A DNA stretch of 25,535 bases from Bacillota bacterium. Lineage in GTDB: Bacteria; Bacillota; Clostridia; Christensenellales; CAG-138. The notes under the pieces were generated by a model. It saw only the letters and a program-made list of their open reading frames with translations, searched no databases and was not told the DNA's origin. Below are positions 12,794 through 21,311 of the stretch, one piece after another. Positions within the stretch are counted from its first letter, which is position 1; every line of letters starts with the position of its first letter. The position numbers were made by a program, and so were the translations under genes. Location of the stretch: positions 1-25,535 of the forward strand of contig JAEWYO010000082.1 of NCBI GenBank assembly GCA_023395595.1, in the 5' to 3' direction.

Positions 12794-14565
12794 TCTCCTT
12801 TCCTGTCGGTTGTGCGGGAGATTGCGTCAAACGGGCACGCCTGCGCGCAGACCTCGCAGCCCGCGCAGAGCGTTTGGTCGATCTCGGTTTTCCCGTTTTC
12901 CATGTGCAGCGCGGGGCAGGCGACCTTCAGGCACATCTTGCAGCCGCGGCACTTGTCCCGATCCACCACGCATTTGCCAACGTCGTGCTTGATGCGTTTG
13001 ATGAGCAGGCAGGGTCTGCGCGCGATGATCGCGGCGGGGACGGTGCTGCTGAGCGCGTCGTCCACGGCTTTTTGCATTGCCTTGAGGTCCTGCGGATCGA
13101 CGATGATCACGTTCTGATAGCCAAAGCTTTTGAGCACGTCTTCGATTGCGATCTTGTTGGCGATTTCGCCTTCGAGCGTGAAGCCCGTGCCGGGGTTATC
13201 CTGGTGCCCCGTCATGCCGGTGATGGAGTTATCCAGCACGCAGGGGATCATGTTGCCTTTGTTGTATAGAATTTCGACCGCGCCGGTGAGTCCGCTGTGG
13301 AAGAAGGTGGAATCGCCCACCACGCCGAACACTTTCTTGTCTTTGATGCCCTGTTGCGCGAATGCCTTTGCCATGCCCATGCCGAGGGAGAAACCGCCGC
13401 CCATGCAGGCGCAGGTGTCCATCGCGGAGAGGGGGGCTGCATAGCCCAGCGTATAGCAGCCGATGTCGCCGGTGATGACAAAATCCTTGCGCTTACTCAT
13501 CACGTAGAAGAATCCGCGGTGCGGACAGCCGGGGCAGAGCGCGGGCGGGCGCGGCACCATATCCAGCGCGAGGGAGGCGACCTCCGGCTCCGTGCCGAAG
13601 ACCCCGCGGCGCACGATCTCGGGATTGAGCTCATACATCGGCGGGATGACTTGCTTGCCGATGCATGGGATTCCGGCGATGCGCAGCTGCTCCTCCATAA
13701 ACGGCTCGAGCTCCTCGACCACATAGAGCGTCTCCACGTTGGAGGCGAACGTACGGATCAAATCGAGCGGCAGCGGCCAGGTAAAGCCCAGTTTGAGGAA
13801 CGACGTATCCGCCGGGAAGACTTCTTTTGCGTACTGGTAGGCGATCGAGGCGGAAATTACGCCGATCTTGCCGCCGTTGAGCTCCATGCTGTTGAGCGGG
13901 CTCGTGTTGGCATATGCCTCCATCGCCTTGATCTTCTCCTCCAGCTCCGGGCGGTGCCTGCGCGCAAACGCGGGCGTGCAGACGTTCTTCGAAATATTGC
14001 GTACGTAGCGCGCGGGAGTGGGCTCCTCGCGCTCGCCAAAGTTGACGAGGCTCTTGCTGTGGCTCACGCGCGTGGTGGTGCGAAACAGCACGGGGGTATC
14101 GAATCGTTCGGAGATGGCATAGGCTTCCTTCATGAAGTCCTTGCATTCCTGCGAATCGCTCGGCTCGATGAGCGGAATCTTTGCAAACGGCGCATAGCGG
14201 CGGTTGTCCTGCTCGTTTTGCGAGGAGTGCATATCCGGATCGTCCGCCGTGACGATCACAAACCCTGCGCCAACGCCGTTGTACGCGGCGGTGAACACTA
14301 GGTCTGCCGCAACGTTGAGCCCAACGTGCTTCATCGCGGTGAGCGAGCGCGCGTTTGCGATGCATGCGCCGTAGGCAACCTCGGTTGCGACCTTTTCGTT
14401 GGGCGCCCATTCGGCATAGAGCGAGTCTTTGTACTGCGCGAGATTTTCGAAAATCTCGGTACTCGGCGTGCCGGGATAGGCGGAGCAGACGGTTACGCCC
14501 GCTTCGTAGGCACCGCGCGCAATGGCTTCGTTTCCGGTCAGGAGTTGGCGGGTGGGGTTGCTCAT
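12790..14565 (-). CDS. iorA: Indolepyruvate:ferredoxin oxidoreductase, alpha subunit
   Basis: The 591-residue catalytic subunit, normal for IorA. Order of parts: pyrimidine-type domain with AYPGTPSTEIFE near residue 29-40; CPGCPHRG at 344-351; thiamine diphosphate/Mg binding elements GDIGCYTLG (366-374) and GDSTFFHSG (417-425), followed by NSITGMTGHQDNPGTG; then a C-terminal ferredoxin-like domain with two clusters, C539-C542-C545-C550-P and C567-C570-C573-C577-P. The first cluster has the Cx2Cx2Cx4CP spacing and the second Cx2Cx2Cx3CP. All cofactor ligands are present. The reaction is arylpyruvate + CoA + oxidised ferredoxin to aryl-acetyl-CoA + CO2 + reduced ferredoxin. ATG 14565 overlaps the ptb-like stop in an ATGA, with AAGGAGG 6 nt upstream. 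Position after ptb and buk points to energy-yielding use. Confidence 0.95.
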   Translation of the reverse strand: MSNPTRQLLTGNEAIARGAYEAGVTVCSAYPGTPSTEIFENLAQYKDSLYAEWAPNEKVATEVAYGACIANARSLTAMKHVGLNVAADLVFTAAYNGVGAGFVIVTADDPDMHSSQNEQDNRRYAPFAKIPLIEPSDSQECKDFMKEAYAISERFDTPVLFRTTTRVSHSKSLVNFGEREEPTPARYVRNISKNVCTPAFARRHRPELEEKIKAMEAYANTSPLNSMELNGGKIGVISASIAYQYAKEVFPADTSFLKLGFTWPLPLDLIRTFASNVETLYVVEELEPFMEEQLRIAGIPCIGKQVIPPMYELNPEIVRRGVFGTEPEVASLALDMVPRPPALCPGCPHRGFFYVMSKRKDFVITGDIGCYTLGYAAPLSAMDTCACMGGGFSLGMGMAKAFAQQGIKDKKVFGVVGDSTFFHSGLTGAVEILYNKGNMIPCVLDNSITGMTGHQDNPGTGFTLEGEIANKIAIEDVLKSFGYQNVIIVDPQDLKAMQKAVDDALSSTVPAAIIARRPCLLIKRIKHDVGKCVVDRDKCRGCKMCLKVACPALHMENGKTEIDQTLCAGCEVCAQACPFDAISRTTDRKGE

Positions 14566-15467
14566 GCTTTGCCTCCTTCATGCGCGGCGATTGCGCCGAG
14601 GGCGAGGGAGGTGAGCTTCGCATCCGCCGGGTCCGCGCGGGAGACGAGCACGATCGGGCAGCGCGCGCCGAGGACGAGGCCAGCCGAGCGTGCGTTGGCA
14701 AAATACGTGAGCGATTTGCCGAGCGCGTTGCCGGTTTCATAGTTCGGCATAATCAGAAGATCCGCGTCACCCGCGCCGGGAGCGGTATATTTCTTGTGTG
14801 CGACGGATTCGCGGCTGATGCAAAGATCGAGCGCAGCAGGGCCGAACACGGTCATGTTGTAGCGCGACCAGTCGAGAGAAGCGAGCATCTTTGCGTCCAC
14901 GGTGGACGGAATCTTCTCGCTGACCACTTCGCTGCCGCTGAGGATACCGGCGTTTATGGTATTATACCCGATCAACTGCAAAAGTCGAGCGGCGTTTTCC
15001 AAAATCACGCGCTTTTTTTCGTAGTCCGGCGCGGGATTCATCGCGCCGTCGCTGATATAGAGCAGCTTGTGATAGGTCGGGAACTCAAAGATCATCACAT
15101 GCGAGAGAAGACCGCCTGTGAGCAGCTCGGAGTGCACCACCGCACGAAGAAAATCCGTCGTGTTGAGTATGCCCTTCATGAGGTAGTCCGCTTCGCCTGT
15201 TTCCACGGCGTGGACAGCCGCGCGCGCGCAGGCAACGTCGCTTCCGTCTTCGGGTTCAACGATGGTGAATCCCGTTTCGTCTGCGCCGAGGGAGGCGAAG
15301 ATCTCGTGAATCTGCTGCGCTTTGCCAAAGAGCAGGGCGGAGCAGATGCCTTTTTCGCGCGCGGCGAGCAGAGCCTCGATCACCTCGGTATCATGGGCAC
15401 TTGCGACCGCAACGCGAAGGTTTAGCCCCTGCGCCTGATCGACAAACTCATTCAGGGTGTGTTTCAT
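14562..15467 (-). CDS. ptb: Phosphate butyryltransferase-type acyltransferase
   Basis: A 301-residue phosphotransacylase of the Pta/Ptb superfamily, with the length of phosphate butyryltransferase rather than the longer Pta. The C-terminal signature region contains GDADLLIMPNYETGNALGK and is followed by the Leu-Gly-Ala-Arg-Cys-Pro turn, as in Ptb. It would convert an acyl-CoA and phosphate into an acyl phosphate and CoA. Partners are the butyrate kinase upstream (42-bp gap) and iorA downstream (ATGA overlap), so the real acyl group here is probably the product of IorAB, for example phenylacetyl or a branched acyl, rather than butyryl. The start ATG 15467 has AAGGAG about 10 nt upstream. Enzyme class is confident; the symbol is used for family, not for proven substrate. 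Confidence 0.88.
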   Translation of the reverse strand: MKHTLNEFVDQAQGLNLRVAVASAHDTEVIEALLAAREKGICSALLFGKAQQIHEIFASLGADETGFTIVEPEDGSDVACARAAVHAVETGEADYLMKGILNTTDFLRAVVHSELLTGGLLSHVMIFEFPTYHKLLYISDGAMNPAPDYEKKRVILENAARLLQLIGYNTINAGILSGSEVVSEKIPSTVDAKMLASLDWSRYNMTVFGPAALDLCISRESVAHKKYTAPGAGDADLLIMPNYETGNALGKSLTYFANARSAGLVLGARCPIVLVSRADPADAKLTSLALGAIAAHEGGKA

Positions 15468-15509
15468 GCGATAGTGTCTCCTTTTATCTGAATTGTAAAT
15501 CTGGTTTCG

Positions 15510-16580
15510 TTAATTTTTTATCGTCTCGGTATAGGACTTTGCCGCTTCGCCGCGCAGCACGCGCAGCGCACCGAGGGCAAGCGCGCGCATCTCCTCCTCG
15601 CCGGGGTAGCGATGAATCGGCGCGATCTTCTCCACATAGCCCGCGATCTCGGCGCAGAACCGTTCAGAGTTCGCAATTCCGCCGGTGAGGATGATTGCAT
15701 CCACTTGAAAGCGCAGAACGGCCGCCATCGCGCCGATGTCCTTTGCGTGCTGATATGCCATCGCGCGGTAGACAAGCGTGGCTTTCTCGTCTCCCGCAAG
15801 CATGCGCTTCTCCACCTCGCGGAAATCATGCGTGCCCAGATAGGAAAAAACGCCAGCTTCAAACGAAAGCTTGCGCTTGATGTCCTGCTTTGTGATGCCG
15901 GAATAGCAGAGGTTGACCAGGGCGTTGACGGGCAGACCGCCCGCGCGGTCGAGGGAAAAGCTGCCCTCGTCCTTGACGTTATACACATCCACCACGCGCC
16001 CTTTTTCGTGCGCCGCAACGGAGACACCGCCGCCCATATGCACGACGATGAGATTGAGCGCTTCATACGGTTTGCCGAAATCAAGAGCCGCCTTTCGCGC
16101 CACCGCCTTTTGGTTCAGCGCGTGAAAGAAGCTTTCGCGCTCCATGCCGGACAGGCCGGAAACGCGCGCAAGCGGCTGCAGCTCGTCCACCGAGACAGGA
16201 TCGACCAGAAACGCGGGAATCTGTGCTTCATCCGCGATCGAGTGGGCAATCAGCGGGCCGAGCGACGAGGCATGCTCGCCAAACGGGGGATTGTAGATGT
16301 CGTGAATCACCTGATCGTCGATGGCGTAGGTGCCGCTTGGAATATGCCGCACCAAGCCACCGCGACTGCAAACCGCGTCAAACGAGGCGGTAGAGTAACC
16401 TGCGTTTTGCAGGGCGGTTCGAACGAGCCCTTCGCGCAGGGGCAGCTGATCCACCACGCGCGAAAAGCCGGATAGCTCCTCCGGCGCGTGGGAAAGCGAA
16501 GCGGAGAAAGCCTCAGTCTCGTCTTCGTAAACAGCGATCTTGGTCGAGGTGGCGCCGGGGTTGATCACGAGTATACGCAT
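15510..16580 (-). CDS. buk: Butyrate kinase-type carboxylate kinase
   Basis: A 356-residue ASKHA-fold acyl kinase, the usual butyrate kinase length (acetate kinase is about 400). The N-terminal phosphate loop LVINPGATSTKIAVY, the motif VVHMGGGVSVAAH, GSFSLDRAGGLP and the adenosine-site AIILTGGIANS are all typical of Buk. It transfers phosphate from an acyl phosphate to ADP, giving ATP and a free acid. It is the first gene of the five-gene operon, with GGAGG 7 nt before ATG 16580 and a TTGACA-type promoter at 16640-16669. None of the butyryl-CoA synthesis genes is present, and a 2-oxoacid oxidoreductase follows, so amino-acid-derived acyl phosphates are the more likely substrates. Confidence 0.92.
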   Translation of the reverse strand: MRILVINPGATSTKIAVYEDETEAFSASLSHAPEELSGFSRVVDQLPLREGLVRTALQNAGYSTASFDAVCSRGGLVRHIPSGTYAIDDQVIHDIYNPPFGEHASSLGPLIAHSIADEAQIPAFLVDPVSVDELQPLARVSGLSGMERESFFHALNQKAVARKAALDFGKPYEALNLIVVHMGGGVSVAAHEKGRVVDVYNVKDEGSFSLDRAGGLPVNALVNLCYSGITKQDIKRKLSFEAGVFSYLGTHDFREVEKRMLAGDEKATLVYRAMAYQHAKDIGAMAAVLRFQVDAIILTGGIANSERFCAEIAGYVEKIAPIHRYPGEEEMRALALGALRVLRGEAAKSYTETIKN

Positions 16581-16639
16581 GCCGCGTCCTCCGGTTTCTC
16601 GGTTTGCTGCGGTGTGATCGATAGAAAACCGCTGATGTT

Positions 16640-16669
16640 ATCCTAGTCGCTGTTGCATAGCGGTGTCAA
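16640..16669 (-). promoter_or_regulatory. Predicted promoter of the buk-ptb-iorA-iorB-aminotransferase operon
   Basis: On the minus strand a consensus TTGACA (16664-16669) is followed after 18 nt by TAGGAT (16640-16645), about 50 nt before the buk ribosome binding site. An AT-rich inverted repeat, AATATA-TAG-TATATT (16683-16697), lies directly upstream and may be an operator or an UP-like element. Confidence 0.6.
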
Positions 16670-16682
16670 CGGGCACATTCAT

Positions 16683-16697
16683 AATATATAGTATATT
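16683..16697. repeat. AT-rich inverted repeat upstream of the buk promoter
   Basis: A 6-bp perfect inverted repeat around TAG lies 14 bp upstream of the TTGACA box, within the 311-bp region between divergent operons. Such short AT palindromes are easily random. Confidence 0.4.
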
Positions 16698-16827
16698 TAT
16701 TCAGTGGGAAATGACTGATAGAATCTGGCTTTTTCAATGAAACTATATACAAAAATTCAATTTGAATGCATAAAAATTTGTTCGCGCAGGCGGCGCGCAC
16801 CCGGATCGGCGCAAACGGTGCGCGGGG

Positions 16828-16856
16828 TTGCAAGCCGGAACAAATGCGTGTATTAT
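16828..16856 (+). promoter_or_regulatory. Predicted promoter of the response regulator/kinase genes
   Basis: TTGCAA (16828-16833) and TATTAT (16851-16856) are separated by 17 nt and lie 36 nt before the start codon. Confidence 0.6.
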
Positions 16857-16891
16857 ATGATTCATACACCAAAGAGCGAAAAGAGGATCGT

Positions 16892-17563
16892 ATGATTCGA
16901 ATTTTGATTGTCGAAGACGACGAAATCATCGCAAGCGAGGTTGCAAAGAGCCTCGGTAGCTGGGGCTTTGAGGCGGTGATTGCGAAAGAGTTTGACCGGA
17001 TTGACGAGGAGTTTGCCGCCTCCGGCGCGCAGCTTGTCATCATGGATATCTCACTGCCTTACTATAATGGATACTATTGGTGCGAGCGCATCCGCAGATC
17101 ATCCAAGGTGCCGATTGTGTTTCTCTCCTCCCGTACGGACACGGCGGATGTGGTTATGGCGGTCAACATGGGCGGGGACGACTATATCGCAAAGCCCGTC
17201 GCGATGGAGCTATTGATTGCAAAGGTACAGGCAATGCTCCGGCGTGCGTATGATTACGAGACAGGCGCGGGTGTGCGCTTTCTTGGCGCGGAGTTTGATG
17301 CGGCTTCGTCCAGCCTGCTGATTGGCGAAGTCAAGCGCGAGCTCACGAAAAACGAAAGCAGGATTCTCTCCGCGCTGCTGGACAAGCACGGCGCGGTAGT
17401 CAGCCGCGAGGAGCTGATGCTCAAACTCTGGGACAGCGACGAGTTTGTGGACGACAACACACTCACCGTCAATGTCAACCGCCTGCGCAAAACGCTCGCG
17501 GAGGCGGGGCTTGGCGACTGTGTCAAGACGCACAAAGGGCAGGGGTATTCGCTGGACACATAA
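16892..17563 (+). CDS. OmpR-family response regulator (BceR-like)
   Basis: A 223-residue two-domain response regulator. The receiver domain (1-115) has the acidic pair D9-D10, phospho-acceptor D52 in LVIMDISLP, and K101 in the IAKP motif. The C-terminal winged helix (about 130-223) ends in TVNVNRLRKTLAE and GQGYSL, typical of OmpR/PhoB DNA-binding domains. The start is ATG 16892 with GAGG about 7 nt upstream; 42 in-frame upstream codons lack a ribosome binding site and would push the receiver motif away from the N-terminus. The sensor kinase gene follows after 38 bp, then ABC transporter genes, which together make this a BceR-type regulator of cell-envelope or peptide-antibiotic stress. A likely operator is at 18607-18620. 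Confidence 0.92.
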   Translation: MIRILIVEDDEIIASEVAKSLGSWGFEAVIAKEFDRIDEEFAASGAQLVIMDISLPYYNGYYWCERIRRSSKVPIVFLSSRTDTADVVMAVNMGGDDYIAKPVAMELLIAKVQAMLRRAYDYETGAGVRFLGAEFDAASSSLLIGEVKRELTKNESRILSALLDKHGAVVSREELMLKLWDSDEFVDDNTLTVNVNRLRKTLAEAGLGDCVKTHKGQGYSLDT

Positions 17564-17601
17564 TACACGAGCGCAGTTTGCACGAAAGCAGGGATAACAG
17601 A

Positions 17602-18591
17602 ATGAAGAAGGTTTTCGACTATTTTGTCTCGCGCAGGGCTGTGCTGCTTGTGTATGTGCTCGGCATGCTCACCGTGCTGCTGCTTGGCTATCTGGCGCGG
17701 CAGGATATGGTCTATGTGCGTTATACGTGCATCATACTCAGCTTCATCTTCGTCTGCGTGCTGCTCGGCGATGGCGCGCGCTATCGCCGGAGCCGCCGCC
17801 GGCTCGACCAACTGCATCTGCGCACGGAGCTGCTTCCGCGCGAGCTGCCGGAGCCGCTGGACGGGCTCGGCCGTGATTATGACGCGATCATCCGCGCGCT
17901 GACGCAAGAGAACGAGCGTCTCAAGACCGAGAGTATCCGCCAACAGGAGGAGCAGAAGGAGTATTACACCCTCTGGGTGCATCAGATCAAAACGCCGATC
18001 TCGGCGATGCGCCTGCTGCTTGACAAAGACAACGAGGAGGACGCGCGCCTGCTCAAACAGGAACTCTTCAAGGTGGATCAGTATGCCGACCTTGCGCTGA
18101 AGTTTGTCAAACTCGGCGACATTGCAAACGATTTGATCATTGAGCGCTGCGATCTGGGCGAGATTGCCCGCGCCGCGGTGAAGAAATATTCGCTGCTGTT
18201 TGTCTACAGCAAGCTCACGGCGAAGATCGAACCGCTTCAAAAAGATATCCCGTGCGATCGGATGTGGTTGGAGTTCATCCTCTGCCAGCTGCTCTCCAAC
18301 AGTATCAAATACACGCATTCCGGCGGGGTGCGCATCTATATGGAGCAAAACGCGCTCGTCGTCGAGGACACCGGCATCGGCATCCGCAAAGAAGATTTGC
18401 CGCGCATCTTTGACAAAGGCTATACGGGCTACAACGGGCGGATGGACACCCGCGCCAGCGGGATTGGGCTGTATCTTGTCAAGCGCGCGGCAACCGCGCT
18501 TGGCATCCGCGTGCAGGTGGCATCCGAGTTGGGCAAAGGCACGCGGGTTTCGCTGCATTTTCCCGTGCTGGACGAGTTTGCGCAGATGTAG
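17602..18591 (+). CDS. Intramembrane-sensing histidine kinase (BceS-like)
   Basis: A 329-residue sensor kinase with two membrane helices in the first about 57 residues, joined by only a few extracellular residues, so it has no sensor domain. This is the hallmark of BceS-type kinases, which take their signal from the partner ABC transporter. The phospho-acceptor H127 is in LWVHQIKTPISA, the form typical for this subfamily. The ATP-binding domain shows the N box LLSNSIKYTHSGG, the G1 box VEDTGIGI and the G2 box ASGIGLYLVK. ATG 17602 follows AGGGA at about 7 nt; an earlier in-frame start at 17578 has no such site. It should phosphorylate the adjacent response regulator. Confidence 0.93.
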   Translation: MKKVFDYFVSRRAVLLVYVLGMLTVLLLGYLARQDMVYVRYTCIILSFIFVCVLLGDGARYRRSRRRLDQLHLRTELLPRELPEPLDGLGRDYDAIIRALTQENERLKTESIRQQEEQKEYYTLWVHQIKTPISAMRLLLDKDNEEDARLLKQELFKVDQYADLALKFVKLGDIANDLIIERCDLGEIARAAVKKYSLLFVYSKLTAKIEPLQKDIPCDRMWLEFILCQLLSNSIKYTHSGGVRIYMEQNALVVEDTGIGIRKEDLPRIFDKGYTGYNGRMDTRASGIGLYLVKRAATALGIRVQVASELGKGTRVSLHFPVLDEFAQM

Positions 18592-18606
18592 TGCACGGTT
18601 CGTAAG

Positions 18607-18620
18607 TGACAAAATCGTAA
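18607..18620 (+). promoter_or_regulatory. Putative BceR-type operator
   Basis: TGACA-AAAT-CGTAA differs by one base from the TNACA-N4-TGTAA consensus that I recall for BceR-like regulators. It lies about 74 bp upstream of the expected start site of the transporter genes. A further TGTAA half-site is at 18637-18641. Confidence 0.55.
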
Positions 18621-18675
18621 GGTTGCACGCGCGATTTGTAAGGCACTTCGATGGTTTGCAATCGCGTTTTTTTCG

Positions 18676-18681
18676 TACAAT
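18676..18681 (+). promoter_or_regulatory. -10 box of the transporter promoter
   Basis: TACAAT lies before the ABC ATPase gene, with only poor -35 candidates at the right distance (such as TTTGCA at 18655). That is expected for a promoter that depends on an upstream-bound response regulator. Confidence 0.55.
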
Positions 18682-18714
18682 AGCCGCATCAAAGAAAAAA
18701 CGGAGGATATTTCC

Positions 18715-19476
18715 ATGTCTCTTCTTCAGGTAAAAGGACTGGGAAAGGTCTACAACACCAAACTGGGCATGCGGCAGTGCGTTGCGCTCAAGAGCGTGAG
18801 TTTTGAGGTCATCGAGGGTGAGTTTGTCGCCATCATGGGTGCCAGCGGCAGCGGTAAAACCACGCTGCTCAACATCCTCGCCTCGCTGGACAAGCCCACG
18901 ACGGGTGATGTCCTGCTCGACGGCGTGAGTTTTTCGTCGATTCCCGATCGCGACTTGTCCGAGTTTCGCAGAAAGCACCTCGGCTTCGTGTTTCAGGATT
19001 TCAACCTGCTCGATACGTTTTCCATCAAGGACAACATTCTGCTTCCGCTCGTGCTGATGCAAACCCCGGTGCGTGAGATGGAGGAGCGGCTGCTGCCCAT
19101 CGCGCGCCAGCTTGGCATCACGCAGCTCTTGAGCAAATACCCCTTTGAGGTGTCCGGCGGCGAGAAGCAGCGCGCGGCGATTGCCCGCGCGGTGATCACC
19201 GACCCGCGCATCCTGCTGGCGGACGAACCCACCGGCGCGCTGGACAGCAAGGCCTCCGCAAGCCTGCTGGGGCAACTCACCGACCTGCACGAGATCGGCA
19301 AAACCATCGTGATGGTTACGCACAGTGCGATGGCGGCGAGCTATGCCTCCCGCGTGCTGTTTATCTCCGACGGCGCGCTGTTTTCTCAGCTTTACCGCGG
19401 AGAGGAAAACAACCGCGCGTTCTTTGACCGGATCGTCGCAAACCTGTCTATTCTGGGGGGTGGCGACATTGCGTAA
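18715..19476 (+). CDS. BceA-like ABC transporter ATP-binding protein
   Basis: A 253-residue ATPase of the MacB/BceA group. Walker A GASGSGKTT is at 42-50, the Q-loop follows in FVFQDFNLLD, the signature is VSGGEKQR, Walker B is LLADEPTGALD with the group-typical Gly-Ala-Leu-Asp D-loop, and the switch His is in VTHS. It powers the permease encoded 44 bp downstream. ATG 18715 has GGAGG 8 nt upstream. Together with the kinase and regulator it forms a resistance and flux-sensing module in which transport activity itself is the signal. The target, probably a cell-wall-active peptide antibiotic, cannot be identified from the sequence. Confidence 0.94.
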   Translation: MSLLQVKGLGKVYNTKLGMRQCVALKSVSFEVIEGEFVAIMGASGSGKTTLLNILASLDKPTTGDVLLDGVSFSSIPDRDLSEFRRKHLGFVFQDFNLLDTFSIKDNILLPLVLMQTPVREMEERLLPIARQLGITQLLSKYPFEVSGGEKQRAAIARAVITDPRILLADEPTGALDSKASASLLGQLTDLHEIGKTIVMVTHSAMAASYASRVLFISDGALFSQLYRGEENNRAFFDRIVANLSILGGGDIA

Positions 19477-19520
19477 CATCGTTTCGCTTGGTTGCCTTCT
19501 GCAAGAGGAGGGCAAGCGGT

Positions 19521-21236
19521 ATGCGTAAACTGTTTTATTTTCGGCTCGCGTTGAGCAACGTGCGGCGCAATAAGCTCACCTATCTGCCGTATCTGATCGC
19601 AACCGCGGTCATGAGCGGGGTGTTTCTGCTCATCGCCGGCCTGCTCTTTTCCAAAGGGCTGACCAACACGCCGAGCGGAGAAACCGCGAAGATGATCTTC
19701 GCATTCGGGCTCGTGGTGTATGCGCTGTTTACGTTTTTCTTCATGCTCTACATCAACAACTTCCTGATCAAACGCAGGAAAAAGGAATTCGGGCTCTACG
19801 GCATCCTTGGCCTGGACAAACGCCATGTCGGGCGCGTGCTCGTCTGGGAAAACACGTTTGTCATCGGCGGGGGATTGGTGCTCGGTACGGCGATTGCGCT
19901 GGTTTTCGGGCGGCTGCTGTTCCTGCTGCTCATGAAGCTCATCCATGCGATCCCGGGCAGCTCGTTCTCCATTCCGCTGATCTCGTTTGGTCTGATGCTG
20001 GCGCTGTTTTTCCTCGTGTTCCTCGTAACCTCAATTGCCAACGTGATTCGCGTGCATACCGCAAGCCCGATTGCGCTGCTTTCCAGCGAAAAGAGCGGGG
20101 AAAGGGACAAACGGGGACTGCTCCCTCTGGCGATTCTCGGGCTGATCCTGCTCTGCGGCGCGTATTATTACGCCTGGACAACCGAAGTACCGGGGATTGC
20201 GCTCGGCATCTTCTTCCCGTTGGCGATTGCGGTCATCATCGCGACCTACCTGCTCTTTCTTTGCGGAAGCATTGTGGTGCTCCGGCTTTTGCGAATGAAG
20301 AAGAGCCTGTATTATCAGTCGAACCACTTTGTGACCATCTCCGGCATGTTCCATCGTATGCGGCAGAACGCGAGAGGCTTGGCCACCATCTGCATTCTCT
20401 CGACGATGTTGGTGGTGACGATCTCCGGCACGCTCTCTCTCTACCTCGGCGGAGAGCAGATGACGCGCGGCATGTATCCCTTTGACGCGCAAGTGTTTGT
20501 GGCGGACGGCGCAAGCGAGGAGCAAATCATCGCCTACGACGCGAAGTTAAACCAGATTGCGGCAAAAAACAACGTGACGCTCAGCGCGGACAAGAACAAG
20601 CTGATACATACGCTCCCGAAGGATCAGGAGTTCCGGCGGAACAACTTCGTTTGGGAGACTAGCGAGTTTGTCGAGGTGCCGACGCTGATCTATTATGACG
20701 ACAGCTTCCGTTTTGACATCGCGGGAACGAGAGAGGACTGCCTCTCGTTTATCAACGCAGTGCGGGATGAATATCCTGAGTCCTTTGACGGCACACCGAG
20801 GCTGATGGTTTCGGATTTCTATACCGCGATGGAAGACGGCTACGGGTTCTACGGCGGGCTCTTGTTCCTCGGCGCGTTCTTCTCGATTCTGTTTCTCGCC
20901 GTTGCGGTGCTGATTCTCTACTTCAAGCAGGTGACGGAAGGCTATGAGGACAAGGAGCGCTTCGAAATTCTGCAAAAGGTCGGCATGGACGACCAACAGG
21001 TGAAAAAGACGATCAACTCGCAGGTGCTCTGGGTCTTTTTCCTGCCGCTGGCTGCTACCACGCTGCATATGCTCTTTGCTTCGAAGATCATGGCGCAGAT
21101 GCTCAAGAGCCTCATGCTCTACGATTGGGGCCTGGTGCTGACCTGCATTGCGGGTTCGCTGGTTGCCTTTACGCTGCTATATTTCGTGATTTATCGCGTG
21201 ACGGCGCGCACGTATTACCGGATTGTGAGACGGTAA
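19521..21236 (+). CDS. BceB-like FtsX-family ABC transporter permease
   Basis: A 571-residue membrane protein with an N-terminal cytosolic start, a first helix at about 15-40 and two FtsX-type regions (the second one near 425-571). A large hydrophilic extracellular domain of roughly 110-120 residues (about 310-425) lies between them and begins after a run of helices. This order, several helices, one big loop, then three helices, is that of BceB, whose loop is needed for peptide detection. BceB proteins are usually about 640 residues, so the loop here is short. The start ATG 19521 follows AAGAGGAGGG; an upstream in-frame codon at 19488 is rejected. A terminator follows at 21252. No separate membrane-anchored accessory gene is present. 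Confidence 0.92.
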   Translation: MRKLFYFRLALSNVRRNKLTYLPYLIATAVMSGVFLLIAGLLFSKGLTNTPSGETAKMIFAFGLVVYALFTFFFMLYINNFLIKRRKKEFGLYGILGLDKRHVGRVLVWENTFVIGGGLVLGTAIALVFGRLLFLLLMKLIHAIPGSSFSIPLISFGLMLALFFLVFLVTSIANVIRVHTASPIALLSSEKSGERDKRGLLPLAILGLILLCGAYYYAWTTEVPGIALGIFFPLAIAVIIATYLLFLCGSIVVLRLLRMKKSLYYQSNHFVTISGMFHRMRQNARGLATICILSTMLVVTISGTLSLYLGGEQMTRGMYPFDAQVFVADGASEEQIIAYDAKLNQIAAKNNVTLSADKNKLIHTLPKDQEFRRNNFVWETSEFVEVPTLIYYDDSFRFDIAGTREDCLSFINAVRDEYPESFDGTPRLMVSDFYTAMEDGYGFYGGLLFLGAFFSILFLAVAVLILYFKQVTEGYEDKERFEILQKVGMDDQQVKKTINSQVLWVFFLPLAATTLHMLFASKIMAQMLKSLMLYDWGLVLTCIAGSLVAFTLLYFVIYRVTARTYYRIVRR

Positions 21237-21251
21237 ACGCGCTCGCGCGGG

Positions 21252-21283
21252 AAAGAGGAGGGACAACCTCCTCTTTTGTTTAT
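21252..21283 (+). terminator. Intrinsic terminator after the BceAB-type genes
   Basis: AAAGAGGAGG (21252-21261), loop GACAA and CCTCCTCTTT (21267-21276) form a perfect 10-bp stem running into a T-rich tract. Confidence 0.88.
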
Positions 21284-21311
21284 TTGTCACGATTTGCTCA
21301 CGGAGAACCAA

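Noticed and set aside
13297..14301. A 334-codon open frame on the plus strand
   Set aside because: It is antisense to iorA, which is complete with cofactor motifs, and has no ribosome binding site or family signature.
15510..16580. Butyrate production locus
   Set aside because: buk and ptb are present, but none of the thiolase, 3-hydroxybutyryl-CoA dehydrogenase, crotonase or butyryl-CoA dehydrogenase genes is in the window, and iorAB and an aminotransferase share the operon.
17254..19515. A 753-codon open frame on the minus strand
   Set aside because: It lies antisense to the kinase and ABC ATPase genes, whose motifs are unmistakable. GC-rich codon use often leaves long empty antisense frames; its translation has no recognisable domain and is very rich in His, Arg and Gln.
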